Source: Crocodylus rhombifer (Eukaryota; Chordata; Crocodylia; Crocodylidae). From it: a stretch of 64,000 nucleotides of DNA. A program made the translations under genes and the position numbers. This document shows positions 36,586 through 46,589 of the stretch, one piece after another. The notes under the pieces are model-generated. The model was not told where the DNA came from. It saw only the letters and a program-made list of their open reading frames with translations, and ran no database searches. Position 1 is the first letter of the stretch; every line of letters starts with the position of its first letter. The stretch is taken from contig JAVSML010020777.1 of assembly GCA_038503035.1 (NCBI GenBank), forward strand, positions 124,001 through 188,000. Direction: 5' to 3'.

Positions 36586-36704
36586 TTTACAGCTTTAAGA
36601 ATAAAACAAAGAAACAACAGAAAATTCTCCCTAAGTCAAGACACAACAAAATGAGACAATGAAACAACATAAACTCTGCCTACGTTAAGGCACAACAAAA
36701 TAAC

Positions 36705-36932
36705 TAGGGCTGTAGAGCGATTAAAAAAATCAATCACGATTAATTGTGAGATTAAAAAAATAGTTGAGATTAATCACAATTTTAATCACACAGTTAAATA
36801 ATAACAGAATCCCAATTTACTATAAATATTTTTGGATGTAACAACCCCTGTACAGTTCCCAAAACCTGGCCTTCCAGTCTGTGCCACCCCCATATACTTA
36901 CCTGCATCCAGCTGCTGAGTCTGCTTCCAGGA

Positions 36933-36968
<36 letters not shown>

Positions 36969-37147
36969 GGCAGCAGTGAGAGGGGAGGAGCTGCTTTTGT
37001 CCCGGCAGTACAGGCAGGCATGCAGCAGAGAGGGGGAGGGGCTGCTCTCCCCCCAGCACCAGCAGTGATTAATGTGCATTAAAAAAATGAATGCAAAAAC
37101 AAAACGCATTAATCACGTGTGTTAACTGCGATTAGTTGACAGCCCTA
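36705..37147. mobile_element. hAT-type MITE with perfect 8-bp target duplication
   Basis: A 443-bp element with terminal inverted repeats TAGGGCTGT at 36705 and ACAGCCCTA ending at 37147. Subterminal ATTAATC/GATTAAT words follow on both sides. It is flanked by identical octamers AAAATAAC at 36697-36704 and 37148-37155. An 8-bp duplication with short inverted repeats is the signature of hAT transposons. It is too short to code for a transposase. It carries a (GT)n tract at 36936-36967, and the 107-codon minus frame is an artefact of that tract and its flanks. Confidence 0.85.
36936..36967. repeat. (GT)n microsatellite within the hAT MITE
   Basis: Sixteen uninterrupted GT units that probably grew inside the transposon after insertion or came with it. 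Confidence 0.95.
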
Positions 37148-37683
37148 AAAATAACATAAAGAAACAGCCCAAAATTCTGCCTAAATTGAGGGACAACAAA
37201 ACAAGATAGAGAAACAATAGAAAATCCTGCATCAATCTTACATAGTCCTAAGGACAAAGTATCTTCAGATATTTAGAAGGTTTTCTTGGGGGTATGCAGA
37301 TCTTCTTGGCAGGTGAGGCAGAGGTTTCACAGGTTTCATATTTACTTACACTTTTATTGGTGATCTGCACCCCTATTCCCTGCTTGGTTGCCTTGACAAT
37401 GGCGCATCTTTCATATCCTTTGCCCGTCTCATGACTTTCGTGTCTCTGGCCCCTTTTAAGAAGTTTATTTATATGATATGGGTGTGCCCATTTAAGCAGT
37501 CTGATCTCCTGCTCAGGTTATCTATTCAGCAACTTTTCTTATTTGGCTACAGAGTTAAAGGGCCAGAAACTGTTAAGTGATTATTACTGTCATGTATTTG
37601 CCAACACTAACTGTAACACAATAGCACCATCATTTGCTGTGTAGACATCCCTAAAGTAACATCACTCAGCTGTGCTGTGTAGT

Positions 37684-38762
37684 AGAGCTGTGTGAAACTT
37701 CAGGTCCTGATTTGATTTGGAGGAGATTCAGCCCAAATCGGCAGCCGAATCTCTGAATCTGAATCAAATCAGGAGACCAATAAAAGGATCTGAATTGATT
37801 TGAATCAATTCAGAAAAGGTTTGGGGGAAATTCAGGCAGCCCCTGCTCGCTGCTGCAGGGCGCTGGACCCGGACTCCATACTAGTAAGTGGGGGGGGAGG
37901 TGGAAAGGGGGGGCTGGAGGATGTGGTAGGGGACTATGTGGGGACCCCACCAGGCCCCATCTCCTGCCTGCTCCCCCAGCCTCCTGAGCATCTCATGACC
38001 CCACACGCTGTCCCAGCTGCCCTCATGGCTGCCCTGCCCAGCCCCAGGTGCCAACTCACCAGCTACTTCCAGGCAATCCCCACTCTCCCCCACTGCCCCA
38101 CGTTGTGTGGGGGTCTATGCCATGAACCCCCATCCCCAACATGCTCTCCCAGCCCCCCACCCAGTCCCATCTCCCAGTCCTTTAAAAAAAAAAAAAAAAA
38201 AAAAAGCTCCAGGATTACCAGTTGTTCTCCAGTTGCTATAGCAGCCTCAGAGCTTTGGGGGCTCATGGCAGGGATTCCCATGCAGCATGGGGCAGTGGAG
38301 GGGCAGCAGGGATCACCCCCTGCCTGGCAGCAGCTGGTGAATCAGGGCTTTTTTTGTTTGTTTTTTTTAAAGAGCTAATGCTGGGGCCAGGCAGGGGGGC
38401 CATGGAGGGCTGGGAGAGTGGGTGGGGGATGGGGGCTCATGGCAGAACCCCCCCATGCAGTGTGGGGTAGTGGGGGACAGCTGGGATCACCTCCTTGCCT
38501 GGAAGCAGCTAGTGAGTGCTGGGCTGTTTTTTTTAATGAGCGGGAGGCTGGGGCCGAGCGGGGCAGCCACTGATGGGGCTAGGAGAGTAGACAGGGAATG
38601 GGGCCTGTCTGATTTGGAGATTCAGCTGATTTGGCAGCGGCTGAATCTCCAAATCAGATTTAGCTGAATCAATTTGGGACAGTGATTCGAATCACTGAAT
38701 CGAATCACTGTCCCCTGAATCAGCCGAATCTGAAGCCAATATTAACTGTTTCACACAGGTCT
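37684..38762. mobile_element. Foldback element of the 'GATTCAG' family, copy 2
   Basis: Terminal inverted repeats are AGAGCTGTGTGAAAC at 37684 and GTTTCACACAGGTCT ending at 38762. Subterminal blocks are dense in GATTCAG/GAATC words, as in the 14.9-kb copy. The GC-rich core consists of about 165-bp units: two in plus orientation (about 38265-38430 and 38432-38600, sharing GGCTCATGGCAG...CATGCAG and CAGCTGG/CAGCTAG words) and two inverted (about 37905-38190). An A tract at 38184-38204 lies near the centre of symmetry. The 192-codon frame 37800-38378 and its neighbours are by-products of the palindrome. Confidence 0.7.
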
Positions 38763-41700
38763 TCTGCTTAACCACCAGAAACACCACACAAATGTGAGTT
38801 ATGATTTAAGGAGGCACACTATAAGGCCTGGTTATTTTATTATGCAGACATGGCCTAGGTCTCATTTCTTTAGCTCCCACTGTTACATGTCTGATTGCTG
38901 CAATTGCATGCATGTGTGTAAACTGCTCAAATAACCTCTGGAGACTCCATATATATAAAATGCTTATTATATGCCTAGCACAAACACTGCTTTGACTTTC
39001 TCATGCAGTCATAGTAACTACACCTACAACTACCACACATGTTTTTTTGCTTGGGTACCTCTGGCTTTAAGCTTTGAACATTATAGTCGATCAACTAAAT
39101 TCTTTGTAAGGTGGAGAAATATTTTGCAGGAAGATAAGCTGAAGCACAGAAACAAGTGGTGTGCCCTAACTTATGCAGCAAATCAGCTTTTGGGACATGA
39201 ATGGTATCCAGGACTCCTTAAGCTATAAAGAAAGGACTTGCTGGAGCTTGTTGATTTTGGAGGTTGGGTTCACATAAACACTCAAGATTTCATATCCAGG
39301 CTTGAACCTCTGAACCCATGATACAATTACAATGCATAGATTGAAGGCACTGTACCTATCTGAGATAGCTACTAAATGTCAAAATAGGTTTAATAACCAG
39401 CTGTTATTTAACTTATGGCATAGAATTATTATATCTAGTATCAATATTTATTTGAGCAATTCAAATGAAAACATTTCCCTGCCTTCAAAGCCTATCAGTT
39501 CATGATCCAGGGCTGACAAAGGAAGCTTTAAGTGTTTAACTTCATTTGTGGAAATTAAATTGCAATTTTCAACACTAAAGTTACTGTGATTTCAGACACT
39601 TTCCCCCCTTTTATTGTGTTTGACAGCAACTAGGCTCTCAAGCTAAGTGGTGGAATATACTCCTATGTAAATATTAACCATAAAATGAAAAGTGGGGGAA
39701 AGAAAAACATTTGAAGTAGGAAATTAGACCAGTTATTGAGTTCCACACCATGGTTAATGAGTGTGCAGAAAGAAAACATCTTCTTGGCCTAGTGAGCTGG
39801 AGCATTACAACTGTTGCAACACTTCTTCTGTTTTTGGAAGGAAATAAGTAATAACCTCAACACATGGGAAGTCTTCAGTTTGCATTTTTTAATGCCTCAG
39901 GGGAGTGCAGTGTTTCTGGTTTAAAATCTGTTAAAATTTTCTTTAAAAGGCAGGTTTTGTTCTGAAACCAAAACAGAAATTAACATATTAAGAATATATG
40001 TAGGTCAGGAGTGTCCTGGAGAGGGTTCAGTCTTTTAACTAGGACTTTTTTTTAGAAAATGCTGAGCTAAAATTTTTAGATCACTTAAAGGAGGGTGAAA
40101 ATGCCTGTCATCTACTGAATGTGGTTCATTTAATTCAGGATTTAAGTCTCGTTGTCCCAGACATAATTGGAGCCAGGTTGTAAAGGCACAAAAGGGAAAA
40201 GGATCATTTGGGAGGGACTGTCCCCACCTTTGACCACTCAGGATGGTTCTGGGCATGATTATTCTCCTTACATCTTTTAAATATATAGACCTACTTGAAT
40301 CTAACACATTTAGGCTCTCTAGGAAGCATAAAGTCATGGTTTTCCATTTTGCTGGCCACCAGATCTGGTTCAGTTTGCTAAAAAAAAATATACATTATGC
40401 CCTTTTCAATCTGTATAGGAGAATCTTCTGTAAGGCCTGTGCCTGCTATGAGATGCACAACCTTGATTCATCAAAATATTCTCCAGTCATAGGTGATAGT
40501 ATTCCACTGACAGCAGCAGAGTTGCTTTGGACTACTGTGAGTACTTTTTGGCTTGTAGAAATCACTTATTAGATGATACATATAAAAAATTTTTTTTATA
40601 CATTTGAATACTAGTCTATACGTTCTTTATAAGTGAATGCAAATAACTGCTGCGAGAACAGTCATAGGTGAGAACTAAAACAGGCTTTCCTCTAGTTCCT
40701 AAGAGTAGAGTAGCCTGGGCCTGCAGTCTTTCTGAATTTTGATTTCTGTTAGGGATAAAATCTTAACAGAATAGACCTGTGATATAAATATGCCAGTTCT
40801 GTCTTTCATTGATTACAGTCTATGGGCAGTTAAAAAGACCACAGATGTCAACCTTACTTTTGACAATAGGAGGAGGGGCATGTCTATAACTTGTTTGACG
40901 TATCTTCCACAATCCAGTTCAAGTTCCTTTTCAAGTTATTGTTGGGTGACAGGACAATGTTTCTAGTATCATTTCGATAACTACTACTTACAACTGTCAG
41001 TACAAAATCTGGTGTTAAACTCCTCTAGAATTAGCCTTGAAGACAGAAAAAGGGAAGTATAATAAGGAATCGCCTCTTTACCTGTTAGATGTTTCATTTG
41101 TAGTATTTTAAAATCCCTTTCATTGAAAGATAAAAGTATTTTCCTTTGAAAACAAGTCTGGACACATTTTGTTTTCATACTGACAAATGGTAGTTTCTGA
41201 GTGAGTAGTTCATGTTTTAGCTTTGCCTGCATTAGCACACTTCTGCGTGCTCACCATCCTCAAAATGGAAGACCAAATAGTATTTTTTTTTGTGGAGGAG
41301 GGCTTTGGTTGTTTTTTGTTTTTAACAAAACATTCTGGTTAAATTTTCATTGGGAAAGATTTCGTAGCTCCTGAATGGCAGTTCTTGACATAGGAGTCAT
41401 CCTAGTCCATAATAACTAATAATTTCATAGTCCATATATTCACAGGGCTTGAGGGAAATCAAGGTTCAAGTGCCTTCTTTGAATCAGGCAGTAAGGGTTT
41501 GAATTTGGGTTTCCTGCAGCCCAGATAGGTTCTTGGACTACCATGTATAAGCTGTTTTTGGGTTTCTCTCTCATTTTGGTCAGGTATTGCACTGTATCTG
41601 AGAGATCTTTTGGGGGTGAAACCTTCATTGGAACTTGTACATTTATACAAAAACTTTAAATTCAAGCAGCTTGATGTCTTCAAAAAAAAACCATTTTGTT

Positions 41701-41933
41701 GAAAGCTTGCCAATCAGCTATACCAGAATTAGAAATATACTTTTTTTGATGTCTTAAATTCCAGATGCTTCAAAAATATTGAAATAATTGATCTTAAGTC
41801 CAAACCCTGCCAGTTCACAAAAACAAAAGATATTTTAGGGTTTGCATAATTTGGTTTCCTCAATGAATGGCTTGAAGTTGAAGAGTCATATATGAATAGC
41901 ACTTATGTAGCATGGGTCTGGGTAGTAGCCTCA
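38763..41933. other. AT-rich DNA without recognised gene
   Basis: No gene, RNA gene or clear transposon seen. The 100-codon (40035-40337 minus) and 109-codon (40243-40572 plus) frames overlap and have no family likeness. Confidence 0.45.
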
Positions 41934-42122
41934 GGCTAGTTATTACACATAAACCAGTTTAAGTGATCAGAAACTGGTGTAAACTTGTAACAGAATAGAT
42001 ATTCAGTGCACATAAACCAGTCTGAAGATGGCTGAAACTGGTTTGAGATAAACCTGGTTGAATGTAGTACCAGACTTAACTGATCTGGGTCAAACAAGTT
42101 TATGCAATGTCTGTCCCAGACC

Positions 42123-43315
42123 CCTTCACACTGATGATTCATGTTCACCTTGGAGTCCACTAGGACTCCAAGATCCCTTTCTGCTTCTGTGCTACCGAGC
42201 AGGTCATTTCCTAGGCAGTAGGTATGCTGGACATTTTTCCTCCCTAGGTGCAGCACTTTGCATTTCTCCTTGTTAAATTGCATTCTTTTGTTTTCTGCCC
42301 ATTTGTCCAACCTGTCCAGATCTGCCTGTAGTTGTTCCCTGCCCTCCGGTGTGTCCACTTCTCCCTACAGCTTTGTATCATCCACAAACTTGGACAGAGT
42401 AACTTCACTCCCTCGTCCAAGTCAGTGATGAAGACATTCAACACTATCGGTCCAAGGACCGATCCCTGCGGGACCCCACTGCCCACTCTCTTCCAGGCTG
42501 ATACCGACCCATCCACTACCACTCTCTGGGTACGACAGTCTTGCCAATTTGCCACCCACCGGACTGTGCAATCATCCATGTCACAGCCTCTTAACTTGTT
42601 CACCAGTATGGGGTGGGATACCGTATCGAAGGCTTTCCTGAAGTCTAAGTAAACAATGTCAACCCCTACTCCTGCATCCAGGTGTTTTGTAACCTGGTCA
42701 TAAAAAGAGACCAGATTAGTCAGGCATGATCTACCTGCTACAAACCCGTGCTGGTTTCCCCTCAGCGTAATTTTTCCTTCTGGGCTCTCACATATATAAG
42801 CCTTAATAATCTTTTAAAAAACTTCGTCGAGAATGGAGGTGAGACTCACTAGCCTATAGTTGCCTGGATCCTCCTTCCTCCCCTTTTTGAAAATAGGGAC
42901 CACATTTGCCCTTTTCCAGTCCTCTGGGACCTGGCCCGTGTGCTACGAGTGCTCAAATATTCTTGCCAGTGGCTGTGCAATAACATCAGCCAGTGCCTAC
43001 AGTACCCTTGGATGGAGCTCATCTGGGCCTGCCGACTTAAACACATCCAGTCCTTCCAAGTGACTTTGCAACATCTCAGGGTCAACGCTTGGTAGTCTGG
43101 CGCCCAGCTGCTGCCTCTCTACAATCCTCTACAAATTGTGAAGCTTGTTTTGCCCCTTGTTTAGGAACACTGATGCAAAGAACTCATTGAGGAGTTCAGT
43201 CTTGTCCCCCCCTGTCTGTCACAAATTGCTTTTGCCCATTCAGTAGTGGTCCTATTCCACCCTAGGCCTTCCTTTTACTCCCTATGTATCTGAAAAATAA
43301 TTTTTTGTTATCCTT
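42123..43315 (-). pseudogene. CR1 LINE internal fragment (EN-RT linker to RT thumb), 3' end missing
   Basis: Minus-strand CR1 ORF2 relic. Reading from 43315 down: an aromatic 'FFRYIG' linker element, then VPIFKKG and NYRLVSLTS (RT motif 1-2 region) near 42845-42900, [10 protein letters not shown] near 42470, then '[15 protein letters not shown]' and 'KVNMNHQCEG' near 42125-42270. The frame shifts at the catalytic box: the region that should contain the aspartates is split between frames 42244-42603 and 41936-42358. Several stops occur upstream. Unlike ordinary CR1 insertions it lacks its 3' untranslated end and tail, stopping at a MITE-like sequence at 42122. That implies deletion or capture after insertion. 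Confidence 0.88.
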
Positions 43316-43329
43316 AACTTGGGATGACA

Positions 43330-44460
43330 TCTGCACAGGGACCTTCCTCTCAACTTTGAGTGTGGAAGGGACCTGCACCCACTTAGCCATAGGGTGGTTC
43401 TCAGGTGGACAGGCCCCAGTAGGAGAAGGTGAGGGTTGGGGGGTGGGGCAATTACAGCAGGGGCATGGCTAAGGGTGGGGGGGCCTTGCTCCATCCCCTC
43501 ACTTGGCTGCTTCCCCCCTCCCCAGGACTCTGCCTCTTGTTGGGGGGCAGGGTCCCCTGATGTCACGGGGGCTGGGAGTTGTGGCTGGGGTGCCAGGGTG
43601 GCCTGAGGGGGGAGGGACACTAGTGGTAGTGGCACCCCTCTTGCCAGTGGGACCCATGGATGCCTTTCCCACCTGGCCCATGGGGCAGTCATGATGCAAG
43701 TGCCCTGGGACATAGCACTGGAAGCGTCACGGGTCCCCCAGCATGCAGAAAATCCTCACTAGGGCCCCCTGAAAAGGAGTCACAAGGCAGCCTTCTTCTG
43801 CACTTCTGCCACCAGCTAGAACATGACCTGATGATGGAAGAAGTGCATGTGGTGGAGACCAGGGTTTGGCACCCCAGGAAGAGGGCCACCACCAGGGGGA
43901 GAACTCTCCCAAGGGTTTGGAGATGGGGAAGTAGGGCCCAATTGGGGATATAAGGTGGGATAGAACTGAGAACCACTCTGGTCCCCAGCTCTTCTAGGGG
44001 CTTGAGGGGGATGTACTCACCCTCCACCACAAGGGCAGTGGCCTCTGAGGCAAGGAAAAAGACCCCCTTGCAATGAAAGTGGGAGGCTGTCACAATCTCA
44101 GGTGCCTCCACTACCCAAGCCAGGGCCTGCACCCAGGTCTCAAAATGCAGGTTCTCCCACTTGGACAGTTGGCACTTCATCCCATGCCTGCAGGTGAGTG
44201 CCACAAAGGGGGGCCCACTGCCCAAGCTGGAAGGGCCAGCAGTGGAGGATCCATGCCCCACAGCTATCTGTGTATACCTGTGGTTCCCCCTCTGGGGGGC
44301 TGCATTGGTGGGGCTGGGGCTAGGGCAAGGGTCAGGCTGAGTGGCTGTGCTTGTTAGTATGGTGCACCCGGTCCCCTTAGGCACCAGTGGTCTAGGCTTG
44401 GGGCATGGCCCTTGCCCTTCCCATCCCCAGTGGAGGAGGCTGAAGGGAGCCCTTTCCACT
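43330..44460 (-). pseudogene. Tx1/L1-type LINE ORF1 relic with degenerate zinc knuckle
   Basis: The longest open piece is 43689-44459 (256 codons, minus). Its middle carries a segment containing GEYIPLKPL, TRVVLSSIPPYIPN and LGRVLPLVV..LGC. This fits the ORF1 RNA-binding protein of vertebrate Tx1-clade L1-like LINEs, where a 'G..IP..PL...TRV.LS.VPPFI....L...G.V...LGC' pattern precedes CCHC zinc knuckles. After this the frame shifts: the next piece (43727-43912 frame) reads '..EEGCLVTPFQGALVRIFCMLGDP', as expected in that family. A stop follows, then CYVPGHLHHDCP, a zinc knuckle with its second cysteine lost. So there is at least one frameshift, one stop and a broken metal site. The assignment is by pattern memory, not by search. 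It lies between the CR1 fragment and a tandem array at 44517. Confidence 0.6.
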
Positions 44461-44516
44461 GCCCTTTCCCTTGGTTCCTGATGGTGAGGAAGAGGTCTTG
44501 GTCATACGGCATGCGG

Positions 44517-44757
44517 CGGGCAGCAACAGCAGCTGCCTGAGGCAGGAAGGGGTGTAGCCAACTTACCCCCCAAAGCTCTGAGAATAAGCCAGCAGCTAGC
44601 AGTAGCCAAAGGCAGGAAGAGTCCTGGCCATCTTCTCCTCAGGCTCCTGGGACCAAGCTTGCAGTAACTGGCAGCAGCAGCAACAGCCTGGGACAGGAAG
44701 GGGCATGGCCAACTTCCTCCCACAGGCTCCTCTCCCAAAAGCTCCTGAGAGCAAGTA
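44517..44757. repeat. Three ~72-100-bp tandem units
   Basis: Units start near 44517, 44586 and 44659. Each has a CAGCAGCAG-type lead, then GGCAGGAAG, then GTGGCCAACTTC/TGGCCATCTTC, then GCTCCTG and AAG. They lie just upstream (minus strand) of the Tx1-type ORF1 relic, where LINEs often carry promoter tandem repeats. That role is inference. Confidence 0.6.
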
Positions 44758-44778
44758 GCCCTGAGCTGCTTTCCAGGG

Positions 44779-44842
44779 CAGCTTTTTATACTGCTGGGGC
44801 CAGCACAGGGCAGGTTTTTATACTGCTGGAGCCATCACAGGT
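44779..44842. repeat. Two tandem 32-bp units
   Basis: Two adjacent copies of a unit containing TTTTTATACTGCTGG, GCCA and CACAGG, differing at a few bases. They are immediately beyond the 72-bp array. Confidence 0.75.
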
Positions 44843-45317
44843 GCTGGCCCCAACCTTCAGCTCCCCCTGGATGCAGATCCAGGAGGAGCTGGGTAGGGTT
44901 ATTTTGTCCCAAGTAGCACAACTTGTCCAACATCCAAGTGCATGTTTGGACTCGTGTGCTGAGGCAAAATTCCCTGGTTCAAATTTGTGCTGCTCCTATT
45001 TGAGCTGCTGCAAGCACATGTGTCTGCATGTGTGGAAGTGTCGTGTATTATCAACTCCCTGCTGGGCTGCTGGTGGGGGGGAACCCTTCCCTAAGCAGAG
45101 TGTCGTTGTGGGGCCTGGCAACACCTCACCTTTAGCTCAGCATTGTGGAAGTGGAGGGAGGGCTGCTCTAGCCCCACCCCCCAGCTTCTGGAATGAAAAG
45201 GGAATGCCTATCCACCTCCAAACTGGTTCAAGCTTTGAAGGTTAAACTAACTTGCCAAGGTTGAATCAATTCAGGCTCAGGCTTTTTTGAATGTCTGTCC
45301 TTAGCCTCAATGACAGC

Positions 45318-45377
45318 TGTAGGAGATGCATCCTGATGGCTAACCTAATCAGCAGCTGCATGCCACTGTTGTTCCTC
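45318..45377 (+). repeat. 60-bp direct duplication, copy 1
   Basis: It begins TGTAGGAGATGCATCCTGAT and ends TGTTGTTCCTC. It differs from 46530-46589 at one base (G versus A after CCTGATG). It starts 11 bp beyond the right end of the Harbinger-bounded block. Confidence 0.95.
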
Positions 45378-45378
45378 A

Positions 45379-46529
45379 CAAATTCAGCTGAAACAGCATT
45401 TGTATAGCAAAAGGAAATTTCAGCTTTAATAAGGAGGTAGCCTGTGTTTGAGCTTTTCTTAAGTGCCTTTTTAACTCCTTTGTTTATACCGATTAAAAAA
45501 AATAAAGCCACATTTACTTTCATTCAGCAATGATTTGGAATAGGATATTTTTTAATAGTTGTTAGTTATCCTATACCACTTCATGCAGTAAGTGTGTTGT
45601 ATGCATGGGGTGTACAGTGTGAATTAAAAACAAACAGGTATCTTATTGGGGATAAGACACAATGCCACATTTATTGAAACCATAAGACAATAAAAGAAAG
45701 AACAACAGAAGGTGGTGTTTCCTATTTCATACACTCACACATACATAGTCATTTATTTATATACATACAAAAGGAGACAGACAGACAAGTCCTGCAAATA
45801 TCAAGATATTACCAGTCTTTAAGATGCTCGGGTTAGCTTGGTGGCCAGCCAAGTTAATCGCAAGGGTGAAGCCAGATCTTTGTCAGATGCCTTCTGATAC
45901 TACTTCTTCTTCTGTGCAGGACAGACCCAAAGCCTCTTTGTTCTTGTTCATCTTTATACTGATCATTTCCCATATAAGTGTATGGGTCTTGCTGTGTCGC
46001 GTCCCCTCGATGACAAAATGATCCTCCTCTTTGGTTACAGTGTTATGGTTGACAGACTCTTCGGGCTTTGTGGTCTGCAATTTTTCATCTGTTGTCAGCA
46101 ATTTCTTCAGCCATTAGAACAAAACATGATCTTGTATTTTGTAATACTGTTGTTGTTAGTAATAAGAAAAATGGTAATAATTATAGTTAATACAACCCTT
46201 AAAAATACAGAGAAAAATTATCATTTTCCTGCTTTATTTTTTCCCCATGAAGTTTGGTTAATTGTCTTTTTGTATCTCTCCTCACTTTCCCAAAACAAGG
46301 CCAAAGAAAGATTATTTCTGTAGTCACAAGGACTTGAAACTTCTTTTGAAAAATTAAGCACTAGATAACAACACCCCCAAAATACCGTTTTCCAAACTGC
46401 CACAAACCGATCAAGTTTGTCCCTATTTTCATTTGTTGTTACTAATTATACTTATCTATTGAAATTAGAAAAGGACCTGAACTCATAAATTAGGGTCTGA
46501 ATGTATCTGTACTTACCATTCTTCAGTCT
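45379..46529. other. 1.15-kb interval between two 60-bp direct repeats
   Basis: AT-rich DNA. A segment at about 45620-46110 has a possible retroviral LTR-like flavour: an inverted AATAAA polyadenylation word in CCACATTTATTGAAACC, and complex sequence with CpG near 45999-46015. No LTR ends, primer site or coding remains are recognised. Open frames on both strands (45982-46323 plus, 113 codons; 45883-46101 minus) have no family likeness. Confidence 0.3.
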
Positions 46530-46589
46530 TGTAGGAGATGCATCCTGATGACTAACCTAATCAGCAGCTGCATGCCACTGTTGTTCCTC
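46530..46589 (+). repeat. 60-bp direct duplication, copy 2
   Basis: 59 of 60 bases are identical to 45318-45377, in the same orientation, 1212 bp downstream. Flanking bases on both sides differ, so the duplicated unit has sharp borders. Confidence 0.95.

Larger units (their letters stand above)
36590..37235. repeat. Degenerate ~49-bp tandem array (about four units), split by a MITE
   Basis: Units run roughly ACAACAAAA - about ten bases - GAAACAACA - AAATTCTGCCTAA - about ten bases. Three units are left of the 443-bp hAT MITE or interrupted by it, and one to two follow it. The unit at 36692-36704 continues at 37156 once the MITE and one copy of its 8-bp target duplication are set aside. The unit is purine-rich on the plus strand. 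Origin unknown; it may belong to a larger decayed element extending to about 36500 and 37500. Confidence 0.65.
41934..45306. mobile_element. Composite block bounded by Harbinger-like ends
   Basis: The left end GGCTAGTTATTACACATAAA and about 100 following bases match the left half of the Chompy-like MITE (AGTGATCAGAAACTGG, CTTGTAACAGAATAG). The right end TTGAATGTCTGTCCTTAGCC stops at 45306. Both are followed outward by TCA (41931-41933 and 45307-45309), consistent with a 3-bp target duplication, although TCA is not the usual TWA. Inside lie a CR1 fragment without a 3' end and a Tx1/L1-type ORF1 relic. Either the unit captured these or later events put them between two separate MITE remnants. 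A possible internal right end, AATGTCTGTCCC at 42106-42117, favours the second reading. Confidence 0.4.

Noticed and set aside
37800..38378. 192-codon frame with a poly-lysine run
   Set aside because: The lysines come from a 21-base A tract at the centre of a foldback transposon, and the frame merely crosses the mirrored units.
45620..46110. Possible solo retroviral LTR
   Set aside because: Only an inverted polyadenylation word and composition suggest it. No TG...CA ends, short target duplication or primer site could be found.
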